NCBI GenBank assembly: GCA_033398695.1 | Contig: CM065817.1 | Span: 33,056,231 to 33,120,230, forward strand | Direction: 5' to 3' | Length of the DNA stretch: 64,000 bases | From: Orobanche coerulescens | Taxonomy: Eukaryota; Streptophyta; Magnoliopsida; Lamiales; Orobanchaceae | Shown here: positions 35,081 to 46,205 of the stretch, in pieces | How the letters are laid out: the number at the start of each line of letters is the position of its first letter | Position numbering within the stretch: position 1 is the stretch's first letter | Program-made: the position numbers and the translations under genes | Notes under the pieces: generated by a model | What the model was told of the DNA's origin: nothing | Database searches by the model: none | The model's input: the letters and a program-made list of their open reading frames with translations, nothing else

Positions 35081-36391
35081 TGTGGCAAAGGGTTATACCC
35101 AGAAGGATGGGATCGATTACCACGATACCTTCTCGCCCGTAGCCATGATCAAGTCTATTCACATGATGCTTGCTATAGCTGCCTACCACGATTATGAGAT
35201 ATGGCAAATGTATGTAAAGACGGCTTTCCTTAATGGATTCCTCGAGGAGGAAATCTATATGGAGCAGCCTAAAGGCTTTGTGTCCGAAGTCGATATTCAA
35301 AAAGTGTGCAAGCTTCAGCGTTCTATTTATGGACTGAAGCAAGCATCGCGTAGTTGGAACCTTCGTTTTGACGAGGCGGTCAAAGAGTTTGACTTCGTGC
35401 AAAATGAAGAGGAACCTTGTGTATACAAGAGGGTTAGTGGGAGCAAGATCGCATTCTTAGTACTATATGTGGATGATATTCTACTAATAGGAAATGATGT
35501 GGGAATGCTCTGTTCTGTAAAAGCTTGGCTTTCGAGTAATTTCTCCATGAAAGACTTGGGAGAAGCTGCATATATTCTTGGTATTCGACTCTACCGGGAT
35601 AGAGCGAAGAGAACAATAGGTCTTTCCCAAGCCCTCTATATAGATAAAATCTTAAAGCGATTTAAGATGGATGATTATAAAAGAGGGTTCCTACCGATGC
35701 GATATGGAATAAAACTCACCGTGAAGATGTGTCCTCAAAGTGAGGAACAACGAAAGGAAATGAGTAATATACCATATGCTTCGGCCGTGGGTAGCCTTAT
35801 GTATGTTATGTTGTGTACAAGACCTGACATCGCGCATGCTGTAAGCATGGTGAGTAGGTTTCTGGCAAACCCAGGTAGGGAACATTGGACTGCCGTAAAG
35901 AACGTTCTCAAGTACTTGAGAAGGACTAGAGATATGGTTCTGATGTATGGCGGTGGAGAATTGGTTGTGGTGGGATTCACTGATTCGGACTTCCAAGGAC
36001 TGAAGGACGACTCGATGTCTACTCCTGGCTACATATTTACTCTTAATAGAGGAGCAGTATCTTGGCGTAGCGCCAAGCAAAGCACAACTGCTGATTCCAC
36101 CTGTCAGGCTGAGTATCAAGCAGCCTCGGAGGCTTCCAAGGAAGGGTTCTGGATTAAGAAGTTTCTGGGAAAACTTCAAGTGATACCATGTCTTTGAGTG
36201 CTGTTCCACCGCATCGCGACAACGACGGAGCTGTAGCACAGGCCAAGGAGCCGAGGTTTCACAACAGCACCAAACATATTGAGAGGAAGTATCATCTCGT
36301 AAGAGAATTTGTTCGCAAGGGATACATTGTGCTGCACAGAGTAGACTCGGCCGACAACATCGCCGATCCACTGACCAAGCCACTTTCTTAG
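35026..36391 (+). pseudogene. Element C reverse transcriptase and RNase H
   Basis: The frame is open from about 35026 for nearly 390 codons. It includes AFLNGFLEEEIYMEQPKGF, KLQRSIYGLKQASRSWNLRF, the catalytic VLYVDDILLIGND, and SMKDLGEAAYILGIRLYRD. RNase H follows with GFTDSDFQG, SWRSAKQSTTADSTCQAEYQ and, after a frame change near 36190, KHIERKYHLVREFV and ADNIADPLTKPL. Everything expected from a Ty1-copia RT-RNase H is there at normal length except for the frame change. It is the best preserved coding part of the window. Confidence 0.9.
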
Positions 36392-36465
36392 ACTAACTTA
36401 GAGCATCATCTGGAGAACATGGGTATTAGATACCATAGTGTGTGGCATTGAGTGCAAGTGGGAGA

Positions 36466-38447
36466 TTGTTAGGAGTATGCCCTCGAATGCCACTCAGAGG
36501 ATGTTGAGTGAGGGCATTGTACTTGTAATTATGTAAATCATCAATATAAGGCAATGAATGTTTCTTTATTTACTGGTAGTTACTGGCGTTCCTAACTCGT
36601 AAATATACATGTAGAAACTAGTCCGTGTATTTGAGAGAAAAACGTTCCACTCCTTATTGGAAAAGGGGGTCGGCACTGGAAAGGTTTATAGCTCAAATAC
36701 TTAATCGTTCGCAAGTCGATGAAACTTGACTGGGCGTTAAGTTTATGTGAAGACTTGTATGACGTGTTCTTTGACAAGGAGAGTGCCTGTCGAACACTAA
36801 TGGTTAGTGGGAGCACACGTTATAGGTATGCTAATTAGATTAGTATACTCGAACCGACTCACCCTCGATTCGTCACACGGATTTCACTCCGGGACAGTCA
36901 ATGATGGAATCGAAAGGTTGTGATAGGTATTCGTGAACCTTCGACTTGAGGATTTAGTAGGGGTGTGCTTGTGACGTCAAGATTTTCATTAGAGTAGTTC
37001 GACCCTATAAACCGGAAGGCGGGGGTCAACCTCGACGTGCATCTTGATGGGCAAGTAGCAGGTCCTACTGAATACCAAGATAGAATTCTTTCTCCTGTTA
37101 GTGAACGGGTTATATGTCCTATGCGGTTATTGGCAGATGAGATCATAAGTCTTTGGACAAAGCATTAGAGCTAGCTGTATTAGATACACGAGAGCTCGAT
37201 GATCTCGATTTGCATTAACGCATGCATAGCGTCAAGTACAGATGGGGTTTGACTGACCGTGACCCTATAACTTGATCGAGACATTTGAAAGAAGGGTTTA
37301 TACGTTTACTGGTATTCACGACAGAATGGTTCTTGAATGATCCCAATCATTCGTTCTCAGTCGGGGTACAGTGTAGGCCACCAGGCTGGCTAGGTGGTGC
37401 TACTACTCTTTAGTTCCTCCCATTGCTGACTGAGATGGACCTACCGAGTCGCGCATTAGGATTGACGACGGAATGAATCAAGATTAATCTCTCATTATGA
37501 ATATTAGATATTGGATATCTAATTTGGGATATTGGATGTCTAAATTGATTTATTGGATAAATTAATTTACGGCCTAATGAATTAAATATATTACTGGGTG
37601 ATTAATTTAATTCATGAATATAATTATTTCTTGGAGAAATTAATTATGTTATAATGTATTTGATATGATTAATTAATTAGATTAATTAATTGATATAAAT
37701 ACATCGGAACGGAATCAGAGTTTATCTGTTTGGACTCACGGGAGTCTGAAATGGACCGAACTCATCCCGGTTCTTCTAGATGGCTGCCTCATTTTACCAA
37801 CTTTATTCTTGGTCTTTGTCTCCAATTTTATAATTGGAGACCAAAGACTTATGAAGGGAACATAATCTCTTGTGAATAAAGGTGGTGATTTGGTTATTGT
37901 TTGATCTTGATTTTTGAAGAATAAAAGTGAAGACAAACTCTCACTTCACAAGTTGAACCAACCGTGAGACATTGCTAGAGAGAGAAGGAAATTAGTTTTT
38001 CCAAGTTTTTGCTTCTTCTTCATTTATCTTGAATTCTCTTGGAGAAATATCAAGACATTAATTGAGAGATATTTATTATACACTTAGAGTGTAATAATAA
38101 AAGGCTTCATCACTTGATTCTAGCCGTAACCATAGAGGTTAATCGAGTGTTGTTGTTCCGATCGTTTTCCGGCGAGTGGCAAGTAGAGACGCGGTGCTTT
38201 CGGCGTTGGATCGTTCAAGAGATTGGAGCGGATTGGACTCGTAGAGATCAAACTAAAGCTTGGGGAATAGCTCAAGAGAAGATTTCCATTTAATCAACGG
38301 ACTTCGAGGGTTAGTTTCTTACGACTCTTGCTTTCGTTTATATATTTGTATATACGTTGCTCGATCGATCCTCGTAGGAATTCGGATCGAATTAATTTTC
38401 ATTTTATCGCTTCCGCTGGGCCTTCGTTTTAGGCACCGAATCCCAAT
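36466..38447 (+). repeat. 3' LTR of element C
   Basis: It is 1982 bp, starts TTGTTAGGAGTATGCC and ends ACCGAATCCCAAT, followed by the ATATC target duplication. It matches the 5' LTR closely and lacks the G4 insertion. Confidence 0.92.
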
Positions 38448-38720
38448 ATATCTAACATATTCCAACAACAATCCAAGCTTACAAGAAGAAATCAGAAGGA
38501 AAATACCCAAAATCCGAAATTCTAGATCCAAGAAATAATTACCTTGATTTGATGTGTTGGAGAGGATGAAATGATGATAACTCCAAATGATAAGCTTGAA
38601 GATGATGATAGATGAGTGCATCTCGAAAAGATCTCTCTGAATCGCCCAAAATCGCCCGGAATCGAAGTGAGAAGTGAAAATGATGAATCTGAGCCGGACT
38701 GTCCTATTTATAGTAATTCC

Positions 38721-39297
38721 TAGGGGTGTATTTCGAACCGAACGAACCGAACGGTGATTTTAACGAACGTTCGTTCGTTAAGGATTCGGTTCGTTCGGTT
38801 CGTGTTCGTGTTCGGTAAGATTGCAAACCACTTGTTCGTGTTCGGTTCGTTAAAATTTCACATATTTCGTGTTCGTTCGTTAGCGTTCGATTGTTCGTTC
38901 GTTTTGATCGTTCGTTTGTTCGTTTGTGTTCTAAAAAAAGAAAAAAAAACTGAAGTACAAGCAATAATAATTAATAAAATAAAAAGAGAAGATAGATTTA
39001 GAAATTAAGGATTTTGGAATGGTAGGTTTTATTTTGTATATATATTTATTAATTATTATAAAAATTATTAATTATATTTATTAATTATTGTAAAATTATT
39101 AATAAATATATAAAAAAACCTTGTTCGCGAACTGTTCGTGAACTAACGAACATATATTATTTTGTTCGTGTTCGGTTCGTGTATGTAACGAACATGTTCG
39201 CGAACTGTTCGAATTTGACCGAACCGAACACGAACTGAACGTTGACCGAACATTTTCGTGAAATTTTCACGAACGTTCAGTTCGAAATACACCCCTA
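38721..39297. mobile_element. hAT-type MITE with TSD GTAATTCC, inside the G2 LTR
   Basis: It is 577 bp with inverted ends TAGGGGTGTATTTCGAAC and GTTCGAAATACACCCCTA, flanked by GTAATTCC on each side (38713-38720 and 39298-39305). The interior is rich in TTCGTTCG/CGAACGAA words and has no transposase. The partner LTR shows the single-copy empty site GTAATTCC at 55648-55655. The superfamily call rests on the 8-bp duplication and the TAGGGGTG terminus. Confidence 0.95.
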
Positions 39298-39305
39298 GTA
39301 ATTCC

Positions 39306-39875
39306 AGTTTAGTGCACGCTACGACCTGATATTTAGCGTGCGCTAACGGGTTAACCGGACAGTCCAGTGAACTATCACGGCCTCGTTAGCGTACGCTACG
39401 AACTTGATAGCATGCGCTAACGCCCTCCCGATAGAATGTGTTAACTCCAAATGTTAGCGTGCGCTAGCTACATACCTGATGTCCAGTGACTGAGGTCCAG
39501 AAGCTCCTGTCCTCTAATCTGCTCGCGATAGCGCGCGCTACGCCCAATTATCAGCATGCGCTACTGGCCCATTAGCGTATGCTAAACACCACTCATAGCG
39601 TGCGCTAGGAATTATTCCAAAATCAATCCAGTACCCACTGGGCTCTGCCTCGGCCTTAGCGCGCGCTACACTGACTGCATAGCGGGCGCTATCCAAACTT
39701 ACTAGCGTGCGCTACTTACCATTTGTAGCGTGCGCTACTCCAACTCATTTCGCATCCGGTGTCTTACGGATGCAGCTGTTTCCACATTAGCGTGCGCGAA
39801 TACGGAGAGCTAGCGTGCGCTACCCGTACTCAATTAGCGTGCGCTAAAGAGAGTACGTAGCGTGCGCTACTCCTC
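39306..39875 (-). promoter_or_regulatory. Palindromic U3 array TAGCG-NN-CGCTA in the G2 3' LTR
   Basis: About 17 copies of a 12-bp palindrome TAGCGTGCGCTA, with variants such as TAGCGCGCGCTA, TAGCGTACGCTA and TAGCATGCGCTA, are dispersed over about 560 bp, often 20-40 bp apart. The array is U3, upstream of the TATA box on the minus strand. The partner LTR repeats it at 55657-56215. Confidence 0.8.
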
Positions 39876-40134
39876 GCACACAGCCCACCATAAAGATGAC
39901 AATGATGATGACCACGGTTCGATCCTCCAACCAGGTAGGACGACGGATAATAACTGATGTACGATACATTTACTCTGATCGGTGAATACAATGAATGAAT
40001 ATGAACGATGAATGATCATTAATGAGTGAATAATTACTGAGTGACAATTACTGAATGATAATTACTGAATGATAATGATTGAATTACAACCGGGTATTAC
40101 ATACACCCCCCTTAAAAGAGTTTCGTCCCCGAAA

Positions 40135-40389
40135 CTAAGGGTCAACCAACTCGGGATAACTCTCTCGCATACTATCCTCGGTTTCCCAAGTAGCCTCTTC
40201 GACTCCATGTCTAGACCACTGAATTTTAACCAAAGGAGTCGTCTTGTTTCTCAACTGTTTGATTTGCCGCTCTAAGACTCGTACGAGACGCTCCTCATAC
40301 GAATGATCGTCTGTGATCTCGATCTCGTCGAACTGAAGTATGTGACTCGGATCGGCAACATACTTCCGCAACTGAGAGACGTGAAACAC
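40135..40389 (-). pseudogene. G2 chromodomain-like C-terminus of integrase
   Basis: This 85-residue minus-strand piece starts FHVSQLRKYVADPSHILQF and carries a basic LRNKTTPLVKIQWSRHG followed by VEEATWETE, the hallmark of the C-terminal region of Tekay/Del-type gypsy polyproteins. In chromoviruses this part helps direct integration to heterochromatin. It lies just upstream of the polypurine tract. A stop (TGA/TAA region near 40390) separates it from the rest of integrase. Confidence 0.8.
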
Positions 40390-41162
40390 ATTATGAATTC
40401 AGCTTAATGCCGGAGGTAAGGCCAATCGATAAGCTAGCTCGCCTACTCGATCCAAAATCTCTAACGGTCCAATAAATCTCGGACTCAACTTTCCCCTCTT
40501 CCCAAAATGGAAGATACCTCTACTCGGGGATTCCTTGACCAAAACATGGTTACCCGCCTCGAACTCTAATGCCGACGACGGTTATCTGCGTATGATTTTT
40601 GTCGACTTTGAGCGGTCAACAAACAACTCCTGATCAAAACTACCTTCTCACGGGCGGCTATAAGCATATCGGGCTCAGTGCTGATTGATTCTGATAAGTC
40701 ATCCCAACACAAAGGAGATCGACAACGACGACCGTACAAGGCCTCGTTAGGTGCCATCTTGATCGAAGCATGCCAACTATTATTATACGTGAACTCAATC
40801 AACGGTAGTTGGGCTTCCCAATCATCTTTCCAATCGAGGACACATGCTCTCAACATGTCCTCCAATGTCTCAATAGTCCTCTCTGATTGTCCGTCAGACT
40901 GAGGATGAAAAGCTGTGCTGAGATTAAGCTGAGTTCCCATAGCACGATGAACTGATTTCCAAAAATGTGACACGAACCGCCCGTCACGATCAGAAACGAT
41001 ACTCTTAGGAGTACCATGCAATCTCACTATTTATTTGATGAACAACTGGGCAAGTCTCTCGGGACCCCACGTATCCTTAATCTCAAGGAAATGAGCTGAC
41101 TTAGTTAGACGATCCACAATTACCCAAATTGTATTCATGCCACGACGACTCGTCGACAAACT
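40390..41162 (-). pseudogene. G2 integrase core, C-terminal part
   Basis: Minus-strand reading from 41162 gives GMNTIWVIVDRLTKSAHFLE. After a stop near 41030 come [39 protein letters not shown] and [20 protein letters not shown]. These are the catalytic D, D-G-R-F and Q-S-E-R blocks of gypsy integrase. The upstream half of the same domain is at 46206-46570, because element N1 was inserted between them. About 175 bases between 40566 and 40390 are more degenerate. Confidence 0.88.
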
Positions 41163-42454
41163 TGTTAGGCGTATTTTTATGCGCTTATTTATCATTAGTT
41201 TATATCCATTTTGAGCCGAAAAATGCATAAATGAGTTTTTAATGCACTATCTTTTTATGTTTTGCAGGAAATTAGAGTCCGGAAGCTCGAACGACGAAAA
41301 ACGGGCGAAAATGGCAATTTTTGGCCAGGGGCCGCAGCACAAGGAGAGTGAGCCGCGGCACACGCACGGAACACAGAAGCCCCAAACGGACTGTACCCTG
41401 AGCCGCGGCACAAGGAAAGTGAGCCACGGCCCATGAAGAAAACATTCGCCCAGGCATCCGGCGCTGAAGGATAGGGGCCGCAGCACAGATTAAGTGAGCC
41501 GCGGCCCACGAGGCGGTTTTGATGTATTGGCCGCGGTTCTGGGCCGTTTTTGGAGCCTATTCCCAGTCTAATTCCCGGACGCGTTTTGGAGGCTGATGAG
41601 AGCTATAAATAAGCATTGAAGGGCATAAAAAGAGGAAGGATCGATAGGGGATAGATAGAGCGGAGACACCAGAGGAGCAGAAACGAAGAGATTGGTGGGC
41701 GACGACAAGACCACGGATCCCTATGGTTTTTCTTAATTTTTCCGCATCTTAGTTTCTAGATCTGTTCGAGTAGGATTGTGATTGTAGCCGATTACATGAC
41801 GGTTTAATTTATTTATTTTTATTTCAATTTACTCGTTATTCGTATTGAGTTGGATTTTTCTCATTGCTCTTAATGCTTTTTAATTGTCTGGCCAACAGTT
41901 GAATTGTTTTGAATGTCTTTATGAATTCGGGAGATGAAATTTAGGCATAGTTCTTGTGAGAAAAATCATGATTGTCGTGAGATAGGGATATACTCATGGG
42001 AATTGTGAAGCCTATTTATTGTGGGAATTCATGAACTGTTTTAGCTATTAATTATCTAATTCGAATAGGGATATATCGAGTTAATAATTCTTAGTATTTT
42101 CTATCGATCTAGGGAAATGCTTTAGAATAATTTAGGAATCCCTGGCTTACAATCAATTGAATAAAAGTGAATTAGAATTAAATAAATATCATTCCTGATT
42201 GTTTGAGGTGAAAATCATAATCCTACACTCTTATTATTATTATCTTTATTATCACTATTATTATTTTCTATTTATTTTTCTGCAATTAGATTAGAAATAA
42301 ATTCTCTATAATTGTTCTTCAAATAAAATTTCGAGTCGACTATATTTTGGTACTTAGTGAAATCAGTCCTCGAGGGAACGATATCTTACTTATCACTTTA
42401 TTACTTGTTGACACCGTGCACTTGCGGCATAGTGTGAGGGATTTCCTCACAACA
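41163..42454 (+). repeat. 5' LTR of N1
   Basis: It is 1292 bp with a TATA-like CTATAAATAAG at 41603-41613. Upstream (41325-41535) are seven to eight copies of GCCGCGGC or one-base variants within GTGAGCCGCGGCAC-type units. AT-rich sequence follows. Confidence 0.92.
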
Positions 42455-42567
42455 AGTTTTTGGTGCCGTTGCCGGGGACTGATTTTTTCGCTAATATCAT
42501 TACCAAGCAACTCTAATTTTAATTTGAAGTTTTTTCTTTAGTCTCTATATTCTTATTTTTTTTCATT

Positions 42568-43305
42568 ATGTTTTCCTTTGATTATCGTGACCCTTGGCAT
42601 TTCATAAATTTCGATGATCTCAATAATTTCCCTAATAGGGTCAGTCAGCCCCCTCCCCCAAAACAAAAGACCATGCTTGAACAATGTGTAGACGCTCTCA
42701 AAAATCCTGATAGTAAACCTCTTGAGCGAGAATGTGCACGTCGTGGTCTTGAGATTCACTATGGTTATTTTCCAGCTCATATATTTAGTAGTGAAGTTGA
42801 GGGGGAGGTTGAGAAGAAAGACATGTTGAGTTTTAGGGTCGATCCCCCAGCACCTGATAATTACATAAAGTGTGATGAGCCTGTAGAAGAAGTTACCATT
42901 GATGATGTTTCCAAAGAAATTTCATTAATTTGTCATCAAACTTCGAACAATAAGGTGAACACTTTTGTGCCTAAAATTTTATTAACGGTGTCGCGCATAA
43001 TTTTTCCTAAATCCATAATGGGAGAGATTGATTCCACTACTCTTGATTTTGTTGAGGCTGATTCTTTGAGTTCTAATGAGGTTGTTCATGATAAGTCTTT
43101 ATTATTTACCCATTCGAGCTCTGCTTATTTTTTCGTACCTTATCATTATTATATTCTTCCACTATTTTTTGGTTGTCCGCATAATTATTCTTACTCATTA
43201 TTTTTGGCAACCAGGCATGAACCAAAGCCTCCCTTGTGGAATAAAAGGCTTATAGATTGCAAGAAGGGGGTATTTGGCAATCTCCCTAGAAAGAAGCCAC
43301 GTTAA
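42568..43305 (+). CDS. Unknown 245-residue protein of non-autonomous element N1
   Basis: The ORF starts with ATG 90 bp after the primer site and is uninterrupted to TAA at 43303-43305. It begins FSFDYRDPWHFINFDDLNN, has a short proline run, then LEQCVDALKNPD and an acidic middle (VEEVTIDDVSKE). A hydrophobic aromatic stretch at about residues 183-210 (SAYFFVPYHYYILPLFFG) could be a membrane segment, and the C-terminus is basic (NLPRKKPR). I recognise no gag, zinc-knuckle or enzyme motif. It is followed by GAGCGCTTGATGGGAGGCAA, a phrase I associate with the end of Athila/Tat ORFs. It may correspond to the extra ORF1 of Tat/Ogre elements or be a truncated gag. Function is unknown. Confidence 0.6.
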   Translation: MFSFDYRDPWHFINFDDLNNFPNRVSQPPPPKQKTMLEQCVDALKNPDSKPLERECARRGLEIHYGYFPAHIFSSEVEGEVEKKDMLSFRVDPPAPDNYIKCDEPVEEVTIDDVSKEISLICHQTSNNKVNTFVPKILLTVSRIIFPKSIMGEIDSTTLDFVEADSLSSNEVVHDKSLLFTHSSSAYFFVPYHYYILPLFFGCPHNYSYSLFLATRHEPKPPLWNKRLIDCKKGVFGNLPRKKPR

Positions 43306-44913
43306 TTTTTTGTTTGCCACGTCGTGCTCAAGACGTAAAATAGAGCGCTTGATGGGAGGCAACCCATCATTTTTACTTGCTTTCTAGTTAATTGTTTTTA
43401 TTTGATTTTTCGTTAATAATTTTTTCTTTGTTTTGTTATTTCGTATGGATTCGTGTATTATTGTTGACCCTTATTTCTCTAATATTTTTATATAACCCCA
43501 ATGAGTTATTATCCTTCATATTCTAGTCTTTCTTGACCTAATTTCTTTAGTTATTTCATGACTAGAGACTAAGTTTGGGGGTTCCTGGTGATGTTGGGCA
43601 TTACTTGAAGTATGGTATGACAGACGATTCCACTTAGACATGTGCTGGCGTTCAAGAAGACATTTGGAATAAGATTCAGTTTTCCTTATCTCTTTTATTT
43701 TCACATGAGTTTTATTGTTGATGATGTTATGTGTAGTGGAATAATTGAAGCATGCGATAATTTTCTTAATTTTTCTTGGTTATAAATTGCGATTTCATCA
43801 TTGCTTTTTTTTTCTTGCATGCTGTTGATGGTTAAAAACGTGAATTTTTCGTGAATTTTTCGTGCTTCCGTGTGTAAAACTGATGTTACGATACTGATTT
43901 CTCTTTGAAGAAACGGTTGACTTTTGGTCGAGTTGCGATCAATACATTTCCGTTGAGTATTCATTTAGGTCCGAAATTTTTTCGTTTTTGTAGAAATTTT
44001 AGCGTATAAGAAAGGAGACATACGTGTTTTCAAACCACCGTCTATACGTTTGGTTATACTTTTCGTGTAGCTAGTCGTCCAGCAACATGAGTCGTGTGGG
44101 CACTTGAAATGAGTTTAGAGTCGGACAGTTTTTTCCCCAAAAAGTCGAGAAAAAATTCTATGATGGGAAGTCCAGTAACCGGGGGTATTCGCGTGACCCA
44201 TTGTTCACTCTCGCGTAAAACGACAACCCTGAATAGACTAATAGCTTAGAAATATTGCATTACCGATGATGGGAAGCCTAGTAATCGGGGGTATTCGCGC
44301 GACCCGTTGTTTACTTTCGCGTAAAAAAGCAACCTTGAATCGGACGTGCGGGAATTGCTATTCGAGTTTTTTCTCCGCTGTAGAGGGGGACTTAGTAACT
44401 AGAAGCATCCATGTGCCCCATGAGTGTCTTTTACGTCAAACAGTTCCCCAATATATGAGAATGGAAATCCACCCTAGGATTATCCCGATGAAACATCCCG
44501 AGATCCGAACCTAGTGGTTAACTCGAATCTATATTATCGATCATACATAAGGGAATACTATCCGAGGATTAATTTTGACAATGAAACTCTTAAATTTTTA
44601 CCACTAGACGGTGGGACTGGGCGAGTTGGCTTGTTTATTTTAACTCTTCATATTGGCGGTCGGTTAATTTCACGGTTGTTAATCTTTGAGCTTGATTTTC
44701 TTCATGAACGATTGATTAGGACTGAAATTGGTTACTTAGTGGAATCAATGTCCTGGATGTGACTCACTATTACGATACTTGTACTATTCTTTGAGATTTC
44801 CAGGGTAGTATTGATTAAATTGAGCACTATGGACTTGCATGATTATTCACGATACATTTTGTTTAAAATTGATTTTTTCTTGAGGACAAGCAAAGGCTCA
44901 AGTTTGGGGTATT
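43306..44913 (+). other. Non-coding 3' interior of N1
   Basis: No credible ORF is present. An imperfect direct duplication of about 75 bp occurs at 44160-44234 and 44264-44338 (ATGATGGGAAG, then CGGGGGTATTCGCG). The end carries GAGGACAAGCAAAGGCTCAA then GTTTGGGGTATT before the LTR, which matches the purine-rich 3' end typical of Athila/Tat elements. Confidence 0.7.
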
Positions 44914-46205
44914 TGTTAGGCGCATTTTTATGCGCTTATTTATCATTAGTTTATATCCATTTTGAGCCTAAAAATGCATAAATGAGCTTTTAATGCACTA
45001 TCTTTTTATGTTTTGCAGGAAATTGGAGTCCGGAAGCTCGAACGACGAAAAACGGGTGAAAATGGCAATTTTTGGCCAGGGGCCGCGGCACAAGGAGAGT
45101 GAGCCGCGGCACACGCACAGAACACAGAAGACCCAAGCGGACTGTACCCTGAGCCGCGGCACAAGGAAAGTGAGCCGCGGCCCATGAAGAAAACATGCGC
45201 CCAGGCATCCGGTGCTGAAGGATAGAGGCCGCGGCACAGATTAAGTGAGCCGCGGCCCACGAGGCGGTTTTGATGTATTGGCTGTGGTTCTGGGCCGTTT
45301 TTGGAGCCTATTCCCAACCTAATTCCCGGACGCGTTTTGGAGGCTGAGGAGAGCTATAAATAAGCATTGAAGGGTAGAAAAAGAGGAAGGATCGATAGGG
45401 GATAGATAGAGCGGAGACACCAGAGGAGCAGAAACGAAGAAATTGGTGGGCGACGACAAGACCATGAATCCCTATGATTTTTCTTAATTTTTCCGCATCT
45501 TAGTTTCTAGATCTGTTCGAGTAGGATTGTGATTGTAGCCGATTACATGACGGTTTGATTTATTTATTTTTATTTCAATTTACTCGTTATTCATATTGAG
45601 TTGGATTTTTCTCATTGCTCTTAATGCTTTTTAATTGTCTGGCCAACAGTTGAATTGTTTTGAATGTCTTTATGAATTCGGGAGATGAAATTTAGGCATA
45701 GTTCTTGTGAGAAAAATCATGATTGTCGTGAGATAGGGATATACTCATGGGAATTGTGAAGCCTATTTATTGTGGGAATTCATGAACTGTTTTAGCTATT
45801 AATTATCTAATTCGAATAGGGATATATCGAGTTAATAATTCTTAGTATTTTCTATCGATCTAGGGAAATGCTTTAGAATAATTTAGGAATCCCTGGCTTA
45901 CAATCAATTGAATAAAAGTGAATTAGAATTAAATAAATATCATTCCTGATTGTTTGAGGTGAAAATCATAATCCTACACTCTTATTATTATTATCTTTAT
46001 TATCACTATTATTATTTTCTATTTATTTTTCTGCAATTAGATTAGAAATAAATTCTCTATAATTGTTCTTCAAATAAAATTTCGAGTCGACTATATTTTG
46101 GTATTTAGTGAAATCAGTCCTCGAGGGAACGATATCTTACTTATCACTTTATTACTTGTTGACACCGTGCACTTGCGGCATAGTGTGATGGATTTCCTCA
46201 CAACA
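44914..46205 (+). repeat. 3' LTR of N1
   Basis: It is 1292 bp, begins TGTTAGGCGCATTTTTATGC and is nearly identical to 41163-42454. A target duplication AAACT follows. Confidence 0.93.

Larger units (their letters stand above)
26659..38447 (+). mobile_element. C: Ty1-copia element, nearly full length, nested in the G2 LTR
   Basis: 5' LTR 26659-30866 (1.98 kb after removing solo LTR G4) and 3' LTR 36466-38447 (1.98 kb). Target duplication ATATC lies at 26654-26658 and 38448-38452, and the empty site is present at about 55384-55388. The primer site TGGTATCGGAGC lies at 30869-30880 and a purine tract AAGTGGGAGA precedes the 3' LTR. The coding order gag, protease, integrase, RT, RNase H is that of Ty1-copia. 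The LTRs differ by only a few percent in the parts I compared, so the insertion is fairly recent. Internal stops and a deleted protease active site make it non-autonomous. Confidence 0.9.
38453..40101 (-). repeat. G2 3' LTR, right part (R, TATA, U3)
   Basis: It continues the LTR broken at 26658 and matches 55389-56448. On the minus strand a TATA-like CTATAAATAGG lies at 38703-38713. The U3 upstream contains the palindromic array. It ends TGTAATACCC (minus) at 40101, preceded by a purine tract TTAAGGGGGG. An hAT MITE (38721-39297) is inserted between the TATA box and the array. Confidence 0.88.
41163..46205 (+). mobile_element. N1: non-autonomous Athila/Tat-like LTR retrotransposon
   Basis: LTRs 41163-42454 and 44914-46205 are both exactly 1292 bp. 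They begin TGTTAGGCG, end TTCCTCACAACA and differ at only a few percent of sites. AAACT flanks both sides (41158-41162 and 46206-46210). The primer site TGGTGCCGTTGCCGGGGA at 42461-42478 is of the type used by Athila/Tat gypsy elements. The 2.46-kb interior has one ORF (42568-43305) and no gag, protease, RT or integrase. It lies within the integrase gene of G2 in the opposite orientation. It must have used proteins from another element. Confidence 0.9.

Noticed and set aside
35691..36383. 230-codon minus-strand ORF
   Set aside because: It is the antisense shadow of the well-recognised RNase H region of element C.
39306..39875. Regularly repeated short palindromes resembling a CRISPR array
   Set aside because: Spacing is irregular, repeats are 12 bp, the host is a plant, and the array is part of a duplicated LTR.
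39910..39930. GGTTCGATCC, resembling a tRNA B box
   Set aside because: It lies in the G2 U3 (also near 56264) with no A box, acceptor stem or cloverleaf around it.
44266..44762. Two consecutive 82-codon ORFs in the 3' interior of N1
   Set aside because: They have no recognisable domain, start inside the duplicated segment and lack a family-like context.
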